Part shown: one piece after another, positions 43,567 through 53,307 of the stretch
Numbering within the stretch: the stretch's first letter is position 1
Layout: each line of letters starts with the position of its first letter
Assembly: GCF_001592225.1 (NCBI RefSeq)
Contig: NZ_BCWN01000006.1
Location: forward strand, 84,119 to 148,118
DNA: 64,000 nucleotides
Direction: 5' to 3'
Source of the DNA: Castellaniella caeni NBRC 101664
GTDB lineage: Bacteria; Pseudomonadota; Gammaproteobacteria; Burkholderiales; Burkholderiaceae_B
Program-made: the position numbers and the translations under genes
The notes under the pieces: generated by a model
What the model saw: only the letters and a program-made list of their open reading frames with translations
What the model was told of the DNA's origin: nothing
The model's database searches: none

Positions 43567-44312
43567 TTTTGCTCCTGGGTGCCGACGGATGCCTGGACGT
43601 GCTTGCGCGGCGCCCGCCGGGCCGATTTGCGGGCCGGCCCGAGCGCCTCGATGCGCGCAATGGCTTCGCGCGCCGCCGTCTGCTCGGCCGCGCGGCGGCT
43701 GGCCCCCGAGGCCTCGACGCGGATGTCGAGCTGATCGACCGTGCAGACGATGTCGAAGGTCTGGTCGTGGGCCGCCCCGCGGGTGGCCAGCACTTCGTAG
43801 TGCGGCAAGGCCAGCCCCCTGCCCTGCGTCATTTCCTGCAGCAGGGTCTTGGGGTCTTTGCCAAAGGTGCGCACGTCGAGGTGCGACAGGATGGGCCGGT
43901 ACAGGCGCTCGATGACGCGGCTGACCTGCGCATAGCCGCCATCCAGGTACAGCGCGCCGAAAATGGCTTCGAGCGCGTCGGCCAGGATGGACGGACGACG
44001 GAAGCCACCGCTTTTGAGTTCGCCCTCGCCCAGGCGCAGATGATCGGACAGGGACAGGCCCAGCGCGATCTCGGCCAGGGCGGATTCTTTCACCAGGTTG
44101 GCGCGCACCCGGGACAGGTCGCCCTCGTTCATTTCGGCGTGTTCGGTGAACAGCAAGGTGGACACCACGAAATTGAGCACGGAATCGCCCAGGAATTCGA
44201 GCCGCTCGTTATGCGGCATGCCGTGGCTGCGGTGCGTGAGCGCCTGCCGCAGCAGGGCCTGATCCTGGTAGCGGTAGTCCAGCGCGTCCTGCAGGGTATC
44301 GAGCCGGGCCAT
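43563..44312 (-). CDS. rnc: Ribonuclease III
   Basis: Double-strand-specific endoribonuclease of 249 residues for rRNA and mRNA processing. The catalytic motif is [16 protein letters not shown], with the second acidic motif at [15 protein letters not shown] double-strand-binding domain follows ([20 protein letters not shown], then [16 protein letters not shown]). The C-terminus continues with a basic extension ([12 protein letters not shown]). Start overlaps the lepB stop by one base; the stop overlaps era. Confidence 0.97.
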   Translation of the reverse strand: MARLDTLQDALDYRYQDQALLRQALTHRSHGMPHNERLEFLGDSVLNFVVSTLLFTEHAEMNEGDLSRVRANLVKESALAEIALGLSLSDHLRLGEGELKSGGFRRPSILADALEAIFGALYLDGGYAQVSRVIERLYRPILSHLDVRTFGKDPKTLLQEMTQGRGLALPHYEVLATRGAAHDQTFDIVCTVDQLDIRVEASGASRRAAEQTAAREAIARIEALGPARKSARRAPRKHVQASVGTQEQK

Positions 44313-45199
44313 CAGTGGAACCCGCCAATGCGGCTGGGCGAACTGAAGTTCATCCAGATGAAGAAGGCGCGCCCGACGATGTTGCGATCGGGCACGAAGC
44401 CCCAGTAGCGGCTGTCGAGACTGTTGTCGCGGTTGTCACCCATCATGAAGTAATTGCCCGCGGGCACCGTGCAGCGCACGCCATCGGCCAGGTAGCTGCA
44501 ATCCTTGAAGTTGGGAAAGCGCGTGATGGGCATGAAATCTTGCGCCGCGTTGGCATTGAGCAAAATACGGTGCGCCACGTCGCCCAGCTGCTCTTGGTAC
44601 TGGCCCACGTAGGCGGCGCGGTCGGGCTCGAAGTAGTCGCCATCGCGCGTGTGCGGCACCGGCGTGCCGTTGATGGACAGCGTCTTGTTACGGTATTCGA
44701 CGACGTCGCCCGGCAGCCCCACGACCCGCTTGATGTAATCCACCGAGGGATCGACCGGGTAGCGGAACACCACCACGTCGCCGCGCCGGGGCGAGCCCAG
44801 CTCGACCACCTTGCGGTCGATCACCGGCAGGCGCAGGCCATACTGGAATTTGTTCACCAGGATGAGGTCGCCGTTTTCGAGCGTGGGCAGCATCGAGCCA
44901 GACGGAATGCGAAACGGTTCGACCACGAACGAGCGCAGCACGAAGACGAACAAAATCACCGGAAAAAAGCTGACGCAGTACTCGACCCACCAGGGCGCGC
45001 GGTTGGCCCGCTCGTAGACCTGCTGGCACTCGGCGCTCAGCGCCTCGGCATCGAGCCCCGCCGCGTTATTGCGGCAGGCCTGCGCCTGCGCCTCGGCGCG
45101 TCGGCGGCGGCCAGCGCGCAGCCACAGGCGGTCGAGCAGCCAGACGATGCCGGTGACCACCAGGGCAATGAACAGCAACAGGGCGAAATCCCAACTCAT
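44312..45199 (-). CDS. lepB: Signal peptidase I
   Basis: Membrane-bound serine protease of 295 residues that removes signal peptides from exported proteins. An N-terminal anchor ([20 protein letters not shown]) and a second helix lead to the catalytic Ser in [10 protein letters not shown] and the general-base Lys in [11 protein letters not shown]. Box E is [14 protein letters not shown]. It sits nine bases after lepA and one base overlapping rnc, in the usual order. Confidence 0.97.
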   Translation of the reverse strand: MSWDFALLLFIALVVTGIVWLLDRLWLRAGRRRRAEAQAQACRNNAAGLDAEALSAECQQVYERANRAPWWVEYCVSFFPVILFVFVLRSFVVEPFRIPSGSMLPTLENGDLILVNKFQYGLRLPVIDRKVVELGSPRRGDVVVFRYPVDPSVDYIKRVVGLPGDVVEYRNKTLSINGTPVPHTRDGDYFEPDRAAYVGQYQEQLGDVAHRILLNANAAQDFMPITRFPNFKDCSYLADGVRCTVPAGNYFMMGDNRDNSLDSRYWGFVPDRNIVGRAFFIWMNFSSPSRIGGFH

Positions 45200-45208
45200 C
45201 GGTGATCC

Positions 45209-47002
45209 TTATTTGTCTTCAACCTGCAGCACGGCAAGGAAAGCCTCTTGCGGGATTTCCACGTTGCCCACCTGCTTCATGCGCTTTTTGCCCGCTTTCT
45301 GCTTTTCGAGCAGCTTCTTCTTGCGCGAGATGTCGCCGCCGTAGCACTTGGCCAGCACGTTCTTGCGCAGGGCCTTGACGTTTTCGCGCGCCACGACCTC
45401 GGCGCCGATGGCGGCCTGGATGGCGATGTCGAACATCTGGCGGGGGATGAGGCCGCGCATGCGCGTGACGACATCTCGCCCGCGCATGCGCGCATTGGCG
45501 CGGTGCACGATCATGGACAGGGCATCGACCTTGTCACCGTTGATGAGCAGATCGACGCGCACCACGTCGGCCACGCGATATTCTTTGAACTCGTAGTCCA
45601 TCGAGGCATAGCCGCGCGACACGGACTTCAGCCGGTCGAAGAAGTCGAGCACGATTTCCGCCAGGGGGATTTCATACGTGAGGTGCACCTGGCGACCGTG
45701 GTAGCTCATGTTGAGCTGCACGCCGCGCTTGTTGGTGCACAGCGACATCACCGGCCCGACGTACTCTTGCGGCATGAACAGCGTCACCGTCATGATGGGT
45801 TCGCGGATTTCCTGGATGTGCCCGACTTCGGGCATGCGCGCCGGGCTGTCCACCATGAGCAGGGTGCCGCTGCGATCCAGCACTTCATAGACCACCGACG
45901 GCGCGGTGGTGATGATGTCCATGTCGAATTCGCGTTCGAGCCGCTCTTGCACGATGTCCATGTGCAGCAGGCCGAGAAAGCCGCAGCGAAAGCCGAAACC
46001 CAGGGCCTGCGAGACTTCGGGCTCGAACATGAGCGAAGAATCGTTGAGCTTGAGCTTTTCGAGCGAATCGCGCAGCTGGTCGTATTCGCTGGACTCGACC
46101 GGATAGACCCCCGCGAACACCTGCGGCTTGACTTCTTTGAAGCCGGGCAGCGCCTTGCTGGCCGGCTTGCCCGCCAGGGTGACGGTGTCGCCCACCTTGG
46201 CGTGTTCCAGTTCTTTGATGCCGGCGATGATGAAGCCGACCTCGCCCGCCGACAGCGCCGTGCGCGCCTGCGACTTGGGCGTGAAGACCCCCAGCTGTTC
46301 GCACAGGTGGGTGGCCCCGGTGGCCATGAGCAGGATTTTGTCTTTGGGACGCAGCGTGCCGTTGACGATGCGCACCAGCATCACCACGCCCACGTAGTTG
46401 TCGAACCAGGAATCGATGATGAGCGCCTGCAGCGGCGCCTGCGGATCGCCCTGTGGCGCGGGCACGCGGGCCACGATGGCCGCGAGGATTTCATCGATGC
46501 CCAGCCCCGTCTTGGCGCTGGCCTGGATGGCGTCGGTGGCGTCGATGCCGATGACGTCCTCGATCTCGGCGGCGGCGGCGTCGGGGTCGGCCGAGGGGAG
46601 ATCCATCTTGTTGAGCACCGGCACCACCTCGACCCCCAGTTCGATGGCGGTGTAGCAGTTGGCCACCGTCTGCGCCTCGACCCCCTGGGTGGAATCGACC
46701 ACCAGCAAGGCCCCCTCGCAGGCCGACAGCGAGCGGCTGACTTCGTAGGAGAAATCGACGTGGCCCGGGGTGTCGATGAGGTTGAGTTCGTACACCTGGC
46801 CATCGTCGGCGGTGTAGCGCAAGGCTGCCGTCTGCGCCTTGATGGTGATGCCGCGCTCGCGCTCGATGTCCATGGAATCGAGCACCTGCGCGGCCATTTC
46901 GCGATCCTGCAGCCCTCCGCAGCGCTGGATCAGACGGTCGGCCAGGGTCGATTTGCCATGATCGATGTGCGCAATGATGGAAAAGTTGCGGATATTGTCC
47001 AT
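45209..47002 (-). CDS. lepA: Elongation factor 4 (LepA)
   Basis: Translational GTPase of 597 residues, related to EF-G, that acts on stalled or ribosome-assembly states. It has G1 [15 protein letters not shown]2 with RGITI, G3 DTPGHVD and G4 NKMD, then beta-barrel and alpha/beta domains and the LepA-specific C-terminal domain ending [20 protein letters not shown]. No truncation. It precedes lepB by nine bases and is 134 bases after mucD, with a hairpin between. Confidence 0.98.
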   Translation of the reverse strand: MDNIRNFSIIAHIDHGKSTLADRLIQRCGGLQDREMAAQVLDSMDIERERGITIKAQTAALRYTADDGQVYELNLIDTPGHVDFSYEVSRSLSACEGALLVVDSTQGVEAQTVANCYTAIELGVEVVPVLNKMDLPSADPDAAAAEIEDVIGIDATDAIQASAKTGLGIDEILAAIVARVPAPQGDPQAPLQALIIDSWFDNYVGVVMLVRIVNGTLRPKDKILLMATGATHLCEQLGVFTPKSQARTALSAGEVGFIIAGIKELEHAKVGDTVTLAGKPASKALPGFKEVKPQVFAGVYPVESSEYDQLRDSLEKLKLNDSSLMFEPEVSQALGFGFRCGFLGLLHMDIVQERLEREFDMDIITTAPSVVYEVLDRSGTLLMVDSPARMPEVGHIQEIREPIMTVTLFMPQEYVGPVMSLCTNKRGVQLNMSYHGRQVHLTYEIPLAEIVLDFFDRLKSVSRGYASMDYEFKEYRVADVVRVDLLINGDKVDALSMIVHRANARMRGRDVVTRMRGLIPRQMFDIAIQAAIGAEVVARENVKALRKNVLAKCYGGDISRKKKLLEKQKAGKKRMKQVGNVEIPQEAFLAVLQVEDK

Positions 47003-47069
47003 AGACGGCGAGGAAGAAATCGGAAAATTGAAAGAAAGACGCGCGCCGCGACGGCCCGCCCATACGCAA

Positions 47070-47099
47070 GAGAGGGGACGCCGCGGGGCGCCCCCTCTC
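47070..47099 (-). other. Stable hairpin between mucD and lepA
   Basis: An eight-base-pair stem (GAGAGGGG/CCCCTCTC) plus four more pairs across one mismatch encloses a four-base loop. On the minus strand no T-tract follows, so it is unlikely to be a simple terminator; it may stabilise an mRNA end or attenuate. Confidence 0.5.
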
Positions 47100-47136
47100 G
47101 TGTAGCCGCTATTTTAGCTTTTTCCCACCCGAGGGA

Positions 47137-48618
47137 TCACTGGGGCTTCACGATCACCCACTGGGATTGCTGATCGCGGCTGACCAGCAGGACGGCCGGG
47201 CGGGATTTGTCCAGCCCCTTGACGACGCTGGCGTACTGCTTCGGGCTGGTAATGTCGGTATCGTTGATGCGCAAGATGATATCACCCGCTTCGATACCGG
47301 CATCGGCTGCCGGGCCTTGCGCCTGGGCCACCGCCACGCCCTGATTCTGGTCGGCATCGGCGGGCAGCGCCTCGACGCTCAGGCCCAGGCGATCCACCCC
47401 GCTGGCTGAAGGCGCCTGCTCACCCTGCTGGCCGGCGGCCTTCTGGTCGAGCTCGGCCACCTTGGCTTTCAGATCGACCGCCTTGCCCTTGCGCCAGACC
47501 TGGATGGTGGCTTCGGTGCCTGGCCGGGTGGCCCCCACCAGACGCGGCAGATCGGTCATGTGTTCGATCTTCTCGCCGTTGAAGGCGGTGATGACGTCAC
47601 CCGCGTGGATGCCGGCCTTGGCTGCCGGGCCGTCAGGCTCGACGCTGCTGACCAGCGCGCCATGCGCCGTGCCCAGGCCCAGGGCCTTGGCGACGTCGTC
47701 CTGCACCTCGGTGATCTGCACGCCGATGCGCCCGCGCGTGACCTTGCCATGCGCCTTGAGCTGATCGACCACGCGCATCACCTCGTCGATCGGAATGGCC
47801 AGGGAGATGCCCATGAAGCCGCCGCTGCGCGAGATGATCTGCGAATTGATGCCGACCACGTGGCCGTTGAGATCGATGAGCGGGCCGCCCGAATTACCCG
47901 GGTTGACGGCGACATCGGTCTGGATGAACGGCAGATAGTCGCCCGTATCGCGGTTGATGGCGCTGACGATGCCCGCGGTCACCGTGGAATCGAGACCGAA
48001 GGGCGAGCCGATGGCCAGCACCCACTGCCCTTTCTTGAGCGTATTGGAGTCGCCGATGACCAGCGGCTTGAGGCCCTTGGCATCGATCTTGAGCAAGGCG
48101 ATGTCGGTGCGAGCGTCGGTGCCGATGACCTTGGCCTTGTATTCCTTGCCATCGGTCATGGTGACGAAGATGCCGTTGGAATTATCCACGACGTGGTTGT
48201 TCGTCAGCACGTAGCCGTCGCTGGAAATGATGAAGCCCGAGCCGATGCCGCGCGGCACCGTGCGCTCTTTGGGCGTCGGCTGATTGGGCTGCGCATGCGG
48301 CTTCTGTTGCTGCTGCGGGCCGTAGCCCGGCGGCATGAAGTCGGGGCCAAAGAACCAGCGGAACAGATCGGAGGGATCGCCGCCCGGCCCCATGGGCGAA
48401 GAGCGGCGCACGGGCACGGCTTCGGTGGTGCGGATGTTGACGACCGAGCCCTCGGTTTCGGCCACGACCTGGGTGAAGTCGGGCAAAGCGACCGTGGGCG
48501 CCGACGCACTGGCCGCCTGGGCCACGCCCAAGGGCAAAGTGCTGGCCAGCAAGACGCTGGCCGCCGCGCCAGCCACCACTCGCTTGATGCCTGAACCAGC
48601 TGGCAAATGAAAAGCCAT
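47137..48618 (-). CDS. mucD: Periplasmic serine protease, DegP/MucD type
   Basis: Envelope quality-control protease of 493 residues, with a signal peptide (about 1-35). The catalytic triad is His in LTNNHVVDN, Asp in DARTDIALLKI and Ser in NPGNSGGPL. Two PDZ domains follow (around GVQITEVQDDVAKALGLG and near residues 400-490). A Pro/Gln-rich loop, PGYGPQQQQKPHAQPNQPTP, lies before the catalytic domain. In sigma-E clusters MucD removes misfolded envelope proteins and dampens the response. It follows rseB on the same strand. Confidence 0.96.
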   Translation of the reverse strand: MAFHLPAGSGIKRVVAGAAASVLLASTLPLGVAQAASASAPTVALPDFTQVVAETEGSVVNIRTTEAVPVRRSSPMGPGGDPSDLFRWFFGPDFMPPGYGPQQQQKPHAQPNQPTPKERTVPRGIGSGFIISSDGYVLTNNHVVDNSNGIFVTMTDGKEYKAKVIGTDARTDIALLKIDAKGLKPLVIGDSNTLKKGQWVLAIGSPFGLDSTVTAGIVSAINRDTGDYLPFIQTDVAVNPGNSGGPLIDLNGHVVGINSQIISRSGGFMGISLAIPIDEVMRVVDQLKAHGKVTRGRIGVQITEVQDDVAKALGLGTAHGALVSSVEPDGPAAKAGIHAGDVITAFNGEKIEHMTDLPRLVGATRPGTEATIQVWRKGKAVDLKAKVAELDQKAAGQQGEQAPSASGVDRLGLSVEALPADADQNQGVAVAQAQGPAADAGIEAGDIILRINDTDITSPKQYASVVKGLDKSRPAVLLVSRDQQSQWVIVKPQ

Positions 48619-48647
48619 GGAGTTCTCCTTGGAAGAGAAAGTGTGTT

Positions 48648-49646
48648 TTAGTGGGCGGCCCGCGGCACGTACTGGACGGCGCGTGCCAGGTCGCGAACCG
48701 TTTGCGCGGGCACTTCACCGACAGCCGTCAACCAGTAGGAAGCAAGACGCAAGCGGTAAATATTCACCGCGCCCTGCCGCAGGCCTCCCTGTCTGATGTT
48801 TTGATCCCGTTTCGGGTCAAAGGTTTCAATAAAAATTGAAATGGCCGTCAATCCGTCGGAGACGACCAGCTGATCCACGGCGTGATCGGGCCCGATCTGG
48901 CGGGACAGTTCAGCCACCGGCGCAAACCCCGCGGGCAGGGAAAACCGCCAACCCTGGGCCTTGAGATCGATGGTTTCGCTGGATTCGGTGAGCAGGCGCC
49001 AGTCGCGGGTGTTCCATGGCGACGTGAGCGCGGCGGGCTGCACGTCGGCCCCCAGGCGGATGCTGCTGAAGGCCACCTGATCGACCAGGTGGCCCGCCGC
49101 GTCGAGCGTCTGGGATTTCAGCAACAAGTGCGTCTTGAGATCGGTGCAGATGCGGTAGCTGTAGCGCAGGTGGTCGCGCGCCTTGAGGTCGGAGACGGCG
49201 CAGTCGCGCCCCGCGATACGGTACGTGTGCGGCGACGGCTGCCACGAGTAGTGGTCGGCAATGGCCTGGTCGTTGCCCAGCAGCAGGCCCGGAAAGTGGT
49301 CGCTGCGGGCGGGCTGGATGACCACCAGCTTGTGGTCGGGGCGCAGGCACTGTTCGAGGCCGTTCTGGCGCAGGCACTCGCGCGGCGCGCCATCCAGCAC
49401 TTCAAGGCGTTCGCGCTCGCCGGTGCCGTCCACCACGTGCACCACGCGCGAAGCCTGCAGGGAATGCCCCTGCTGATAGACGTAGATGCCCGCGTAGTCG
49501 AGGGTGCGGGCGGCTTCCTGCACCTGCTGCAGGAAATTGAGCAGATCCGCCGCGGCGGCCTGCCCCGGGCCCGTCAGGCACAGGCAAGCCCCGAGCAGGA
49601 GGCGCCACGAGATCGCGCGCCATCCCCCGCCACGCCATGCGCTCAT
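48648..49646 (-). CDS. rseB: Sigma-E regulator RseB (MucB)
   Basis: Periplasmic protein of 332 residues with a signal peptide ending near GPGQAAAADLL. It binds the periplasmic part of RseA and shields it from DegS cleavage; lipopolysaccharide intermediates release it. Seen: the N-terminal LolA-like domain (TLDYAGIYVYQQGHSLQASR) and the C-terminal domain (WNTRDWRLLTESSETIDL). The ATG at 49646 overlaps the last base of the rseA stop; an upstream frame lies in rseA and is not used. Confidence 0.93.
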   Translation of the reverse strand: MSAWRGGGWRAISWRLLLGACLCLTGPGQAAAADLLNFLQQVQEAARTLDYAGIYVYQQGHSLQASRVVHVVDGTGERERLEVLDGAPRECLRQNGLEQCLRPDHKLVVIQPARSDHFPGLLLGNDQAIADHYSWQPSPHTYRIAGRDCAVSDLKARDHLRYSYRICTDLKTHLLLKSQTLDAAGHLVDQVAFSSIRLGADVQPAALTSPWNTRDWRLLTESSETIDLKAQGWRFSLPAGFAPVAELSRQIGPDHAVDQLVVSDGLTAISIFIETFDPKRDQNIRQGGLRQGAVNIYRLRLASYWLTAVGEVPAQTVRDLARAVQYVPRAAH

Positions 49647-50149
49647 CAGCGCGACCCCATGCTGTCGTAGGACACCTGCCGCACCGGGCCCGCACCCGCC
49701 ATGTCCTGGTGCGCCGACATGTAGTCGGCCAGGGTGGGATCGGGCGCCTCGGTGTCGTCGGCCTGCGCCATCACGGGCGCGGCGGTGGGCTGCGTAGGCG
49801 TGCCCGACATCAGGGGACGAACCATCCAGACCACCGACGCCACGGCCGCCGCCACGGCCAGGCCCGACAGGCCGAGACGCCACGCCGGGTGCCGCGGCAA
49901 CGCCAGCGGGGCGACGATGGCCGGTTCGGCGTCCAGCGCCGTGGTGAGGCGCGCGTAGAAGCGCTCGGAGGGCTGGATGGCCAAGTCGTGGCTGCGCATG
50001 ACGTCGCCGATGAGGTGATAGGTGTCCCACACCTGACGGCCATAGGGCGTATCCAGTTCTTCGGCGCGCAGCTCGGCCTCGCCGTCCACCCAGGCGGACA
50101 CGGAGGCCTCCCAGGAGGCGTCGGCGACAGGTTCACGATGGGCATTCAT
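49646..50149 (-). CDS. rseA: Anti-sigma-E factor RseA (MucA)
   Basis: Membrane-spanning anti-sigma factor of 167 residues. The cytoplasmic N-terminus (VSAWVDGEAELRAEELDTP, then VWDTYHLIGDVMR) holds sigma E; one helix (GLSGLAVAAAVASVVWMV, about residues 93-110) crosses the membrane; the periplasmic tail ends in QVSYDSMGSR. DegS and RseP cut it under stress. It follows rpoE by nine bases. Confidence 0.93.
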   Translation of the reverse strand: MNAHREPVADASWEASVSAWVDGEAELRAEELDTPYGRQVWDTYHLIGDVMRSHDLAIQPSERFYARLTTALDAEPAIVAPLALPRHPAWRLGLSGLAVAAAVASVVWMVRPLMSGTPTQPTAAPVMAQADDTEAPDPTLADYMSAHQDMAGAGPVRQVSYDSMGSR

Positions 50150-50158
50150 GATGGCTCC

Positions 50159-50758
50159 TTACCAGCGGCGCGCCGAGTCTTGATCCATGACGGGCCGCAG
50201 GCGCGCGGCGATCGCTTCGCGAGCCCGAAAGATACGGGATCGGACGGTGCCGATCGGGCACTGCATGGTGCTGGCGATATCTTCATAACTCATTCCTTCG
50301 ATCTCCCGCAGTACGATGGCCGTGCGCAGCTCATCGGGCAAGGCGTCGATGGCCTCGTTGACGGTTTGCGCAATCTGGCGGCTGGCCATCATCGACTCGG
50401 GCGTACTCTGATCGCTTAGGCTGTCGATCTGCTCAAAAGTTTCACCGTCTTCGTTTTCCAGCGTGGAGACGGTGACGGGCCGCCGGAAGCTGGCCGATTG
50501 CCAGTTGCGCGCCGTATTGATGGCGATGCGGTACAGCCAAGTGTAGAAGGCGCTGTCGCCGCGAAACTGCGGCAGAGCCCGGTAGGCCTTGATGAAAGCC
50601 TCTTGCGCGACGTCCTCGACCTCGGCGGGGTCGTGGATCATGCGCGCCAGCAGGCGCATGATCTTGCGCTGGTACTTGATGACCAGCAGATCGAAGGCAT
50701 GCCGGTCGCCGCGCCGCACGCGTTCGACCAGCGCGAGGTCAACCTCGCGCTCGCTCAT
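50159..50758 (-). CDS. rpoE: Extracytoplasmic sigma factor E (AlgU/RpoE)
   Basis: Sigma-70 family ECF factor of 199 residues, controlling envelope-stress genes. Region 2 is VIKYQRKIMRLLARMIHD and then VEDVAQEAFIKAYRALPQF; region 4 is LPDELRTAIVLREIEGMSYE with TVRSRIFRAREAI. It begins 12 bases after the fabF stop, so it may be read from the fatty-acid operon as well as from its own promoter, which would have to lie inside fabF. rseA, rseB and mucD follow. Confidence 0.97.
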   Translation of the reverse strand: MSEREVDLALVERVRRGDRHAFDLLVIKYQRKIMRLLARMIHDPAEVEDVAQEAFIKAYRALPQFRGDSAFYTWLYRIAINTARNWQSASFRRPVTVSTLENEDGETFEQIDSLSDQSTPESMMASRQIAQTVNEAIDALPDELRTAIVLREIEGMSYEDIASTMQCPIGTVRSRIFRAREAIAARLRPVMDQDSARRW

Positions 50759-50770
50759 GCCCGGCCCCGC

Positions 50771-52000
50771 TTACAGGCGCCCCACGATCATGGAACCGTT
50801 GGTGCCGCCAAAACCGAAGGAATTGGACAAGGCCACATCGATTTTCAGATCGCGCGCCTGGTTGGCACAGTAATCGAGATCGCAGTCGGGGTCTTGATTG
50901 AACAGATTGATGGTGGGCGGGGAAACCTGCCGATACACGGCCAGCGTGGTGAAGACAGCCTCGATGCCCCCGGCGGCGCCCAGCAGGTGCCCCGTCATGG
51001 ACTTGGTGGAGTTGACCACCAGCTTGTAGGCATGATCGCCGAAAGCCAGCTTGAGGGCCTCGGTTTCGTTCTTGTCGCCCAGGGGCGTGGACGTGCCGTG
51101 CGCATTGACGTAGCTGATCTGGTCGGCGTTGACCTTGCTGTTGCGCAGGGCGTGCAGGATGCCCCGGCGCGGCCCGTCCTGGTCGGGACTGGTGATGTGG
51201 TGCGCGTCGGAGCTCATGCCGTAGCCCAGGAATTCGCCGTAGATGCGTGCGCCGCGGCGCTTGGCGTGCTCGTATTCTTCGAGCACCAGCACGCCGGCGC
51301 CCTCGCCCAGCACGAAGCCGTCGCGGTCGCGATCCCAGGGGCGCGAGGCCGTGGCCGGGTCGTCGTTGCGGGTGGACAGGGCGCGCATGGCGGCAAAGCC
51401 CCCCATGCCCAGCGGCGACACCGAGCTTTCCGCGCCCCCGGCCACCATCACGTCGGCATCGCCGTATTCGATCAGGCGCGCGGCGTCGCCGATGCAGTGC
51501 AGGCCGGTGGTGCAGGCCGACACCACGGCATAGCTGGGCCCCTTGAGCCCCAGCATGATGGACAGCTGCCCGGAAATGAGGTTGATGAGCGAAGCCGGTA
51601 CGAAGAATGGCGAGATGCGTCGCGCGCCGCGCTGCAGGAATTCGATCTGGGTTTCTTCGATGCGCGGCAGGCCGCCGATGCCCGACCCGATGATGGTGCC
51701 GATGCGGTCGGCGTCTTCGGTGTCGATGTCGAGCCCGGAATCACGCCAGGCCTGCACCCCGGCGGCCACCCCGTAGTGGATGAAGGTATCCATCTGCTTG
51801 GCTTCTTTGGCACCGACGTACTCGGTGACCTCGAAACCGCGGACTTCACCGGCAATCTGGCTGTTGAGCACTGAGGCGTCGAATCGTGTGACCCGCCCGA
51901 TCCCCGAGCGGCCATGGATGAGGTTATCCCATGCGGTCTCGACATCGTTGCCTACGGGCGACACGATGCCCAACCCGGTTATGACGACTCGTCGTTTCAC
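50771..52000 (-). CDS. fabF: 3-oxoacyl-ACP synthase II
   Basis: Condensing enzyme of 409 residues that elongates acyl-ACP with malonyl-ACP. The active site is Cys in SACTTGLHCIGDAARL, His in NAHGTSTPLGD and the second His in STKSMTGHLLGAAGG. The GTG at 52000 (coding KRRVVITGLG) with an AGGAG ribosome site is chosen, since upstream sequence in the frame is not FabF-like. acpP lies upstream and rpoE 12 bases downstream. Confidence 0.96.
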   Translation of the reverse strand: MKRRVVITGLGIVSPVGNDVETAWDNLIHGRSGIGRVTRFDASVLNSQIAGEVRGFEVTEYVGAKEAKQMDTFIHYGVAAGVQAWRDSGLDIDTEDADRIGTIIGSGIGGLPRIEETQIEFLQRGARRISPFFVPASLINLISGQLSIMLGLKGPSYAVVSACTTGLHCIGDAARLIEYGDADVMVAGGAESSVSPLGMGGFAAMRALSTRNDDPATASRPWDRDRDGFVLGEGAGVLVLEEYEHAKRRGARIYGEFLGYGMSSDAHHITSPDQDGPRRGILHALRNSKVNADQISYVNAHGTSTPLGDKNETEALKLAFGDHAYKLVVNSTKSMTGHLLGAAGGIEAVFTTLAVYRQVSPPTINLFNQDPDCDLDYCANQARDLKIDVALSNSFGFGGTNGSMIVGRL

Positions 52001-52023
52001 ATACGGCTCCTGAAATGGAAAAA

Positions 52024-52095
52024 GGCAGTTCAAGGCAGATCATCAGGTCGGACCCGCAAGACTGCCGGCCCGATGATCACCCGTCGTGAACTGCC
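52024..52095 (-). other. Long nested stem-loop between acpP and fabF
   Basis: GGCAGTTCA (52024-52032) pairs with TGAACTGCC (52087-52095), and inside it GATCATC (about 52039-52045) pairs with GATGATC (about 52073-52079). In the transcript it could act as a processing or attenuation site that lets acpP outnumber fabF. It has no T-tract. Confidence 0.55.
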
Positions 52096-52140
52096 CGTGG
52101 CCCCACGCCGCATCGCCTGCGGCGCCGGGTCTGAATGAGA

Positions 52141-52380
52141 TTACTGCTTGCTGTGCGAGGTGATGTAATCGACCGCCTGCTGCACCGTGGTGATCTTTTC
52201 GGCTTCTTCGTCGGGGATCTCGGTTTCGAATTCGTCTTCGAGCGCCATCACGAGCTCGACCATATCGAGCGAGTCGGCACCGAGGTCGTCAAGGAAGGAA
52301 GATTCGTTTTTGATCTCGGCTTCGTTGACGCCGAGTTGCTCAGCGACGATCTTCTTGACGCGCTGTTCGATGCTTTCCAT
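52141..52380 (-). CDS. acpP: Acyl carrier protein
   Basis: Carrier of fatty-acid intermediates, 79 residues. The phosphopantetheine attachment Ser is S37 in [13 protein letters not shown]. The protein is strongly acidic, as usual. It is preceded by a 185-base gap and followed by a 140-base gap with strong hairpins, which fits separate high-level expression. Confidence 0.98.
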   Translation of the reverse strand: MESIEQRVKKIVAEQLGVNEAEIKNESSFLDDLGADSLDMVELVMALEDEFETEIPDEEAEKITTVQQAVDYITSHSKQ

Positions 52381-52565
52381 GCATATCTCCAGTAAGGAAA
52401 AATCCCGCGAATTATAGCCAAATGAATACTGCTGGGCTGCGGGTTTTGATCAAAAAAAGCAGCTCGGACACCAGGGCACAAACGTACCGCACGACAGAAG
52501 CACCGAGACCTGCAGACTGAGTTTGAACGGATTTTACCTTAGACCGCCGGCATCCGTTCCGGGGA

Positions 52566-53306
52566 CTACATATACATACCACCATTGACGTGCAGCGTCG
52601 TGCCGGTGACGTACCCTGCCTGAGGGCTGGCCAGATAGGCCACCGCGTGCGCGATTTCAGCCGCGGAACCCAGGCGCCCCAGAGGGATCTGCCCCAGGAT
52701 GGCCGCCGTCTGGGCTTCGTTGAGGGCGCGGGTCATGTCGGTGTCGATGAAGCCGGGCGCCACGCAGTTGACCGTGATGCCGCGGCTGCCGAGTTCTTGC
52801 GCCAGCGAACGCGACATGCCGGCCACGCCGGCCTTGGCCGCCGCGTAGTTGGCCTGCCCCGGATTGCCGCTGTAGCCCACCACCGAAGTGATGTTGATGA
52901 TGCGCCCCCAGCGGGCCTTCATCATGGTCTTGGCCACGCCGCGCGACAGGCGGAACACCGCCGACAGATTGGTGCCGAGCACGGCGGCCCAATCGTCGTC
53001 TTTCATGCGCAGGATGAGGCCGTCACGCGTGATACCGGCGTTGTTGACGAGAATCTGCGGGCCACCCTGGGCGGCGAGTTCGGCCAGCACGGCGTCGCAG
53101 CCCGCGGCGTCATCGACGTTGAGCATGACGCCGCGCCCGCCCTGGGCGCCCAGCGCCTCGGTGATGGCTTCGGCCCCGGCCGCGGACGTCGCCGTCCCCA
53201 CGACCGTCGCGCCCGCGGCGGCCAGTTCTTGTGCAATGGCACGGCCGATGCCGCGCGATGCCCCGGTGACCAGGGCGATCTTGCCGTTCAGATCGGTCTC
53301 GGACAT
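52566..53306 (-). CDS. fabG: 3-oxoacyl-ACP reductase
   Basis: NADPH-dependent short-chain reductase of 246 residues. The cofactor motif is GASRGIGRAI near the N-terminus, NNAG at about residue 89 and the catalytic Tyr-x-x-x-Lys in QANYAAAKAGVAG. It reduces 3-oxoacyl-ACP in elongation. It starts two bases after the fabD stop. Confidence 0.97.
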   Translation of the reverse strand: MSETDLNGKIALVTGASRGIGRAIAQELAAAGATVVGTATSAAGAEAITEALGAQGGRGVMLNVDDAAGCDAVLAELAAQGGPQILVNNAGITRDGLILRMKDDDWAAVLGTNLSAVFRLSRGVAKTMMKARWGRIINITSVVGYSGNPGQANYAAAKAGVAGMSRSLAQELGSRGITVNCVAPGFIDTDMTRALNEAQTAAILGQIPLGRLGSAAEIAHAVAYLASPQAGYVTGTTLHVNGGMYM

Positions 53307-53307
53307 A

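Noticed and set aside
45248..47173. Plus-strand open frame of about 640 codons opposite lepA
   Set aside because: Its composition is His/Asp/Val/Gly low-complexity and it shadows a complete LepA.
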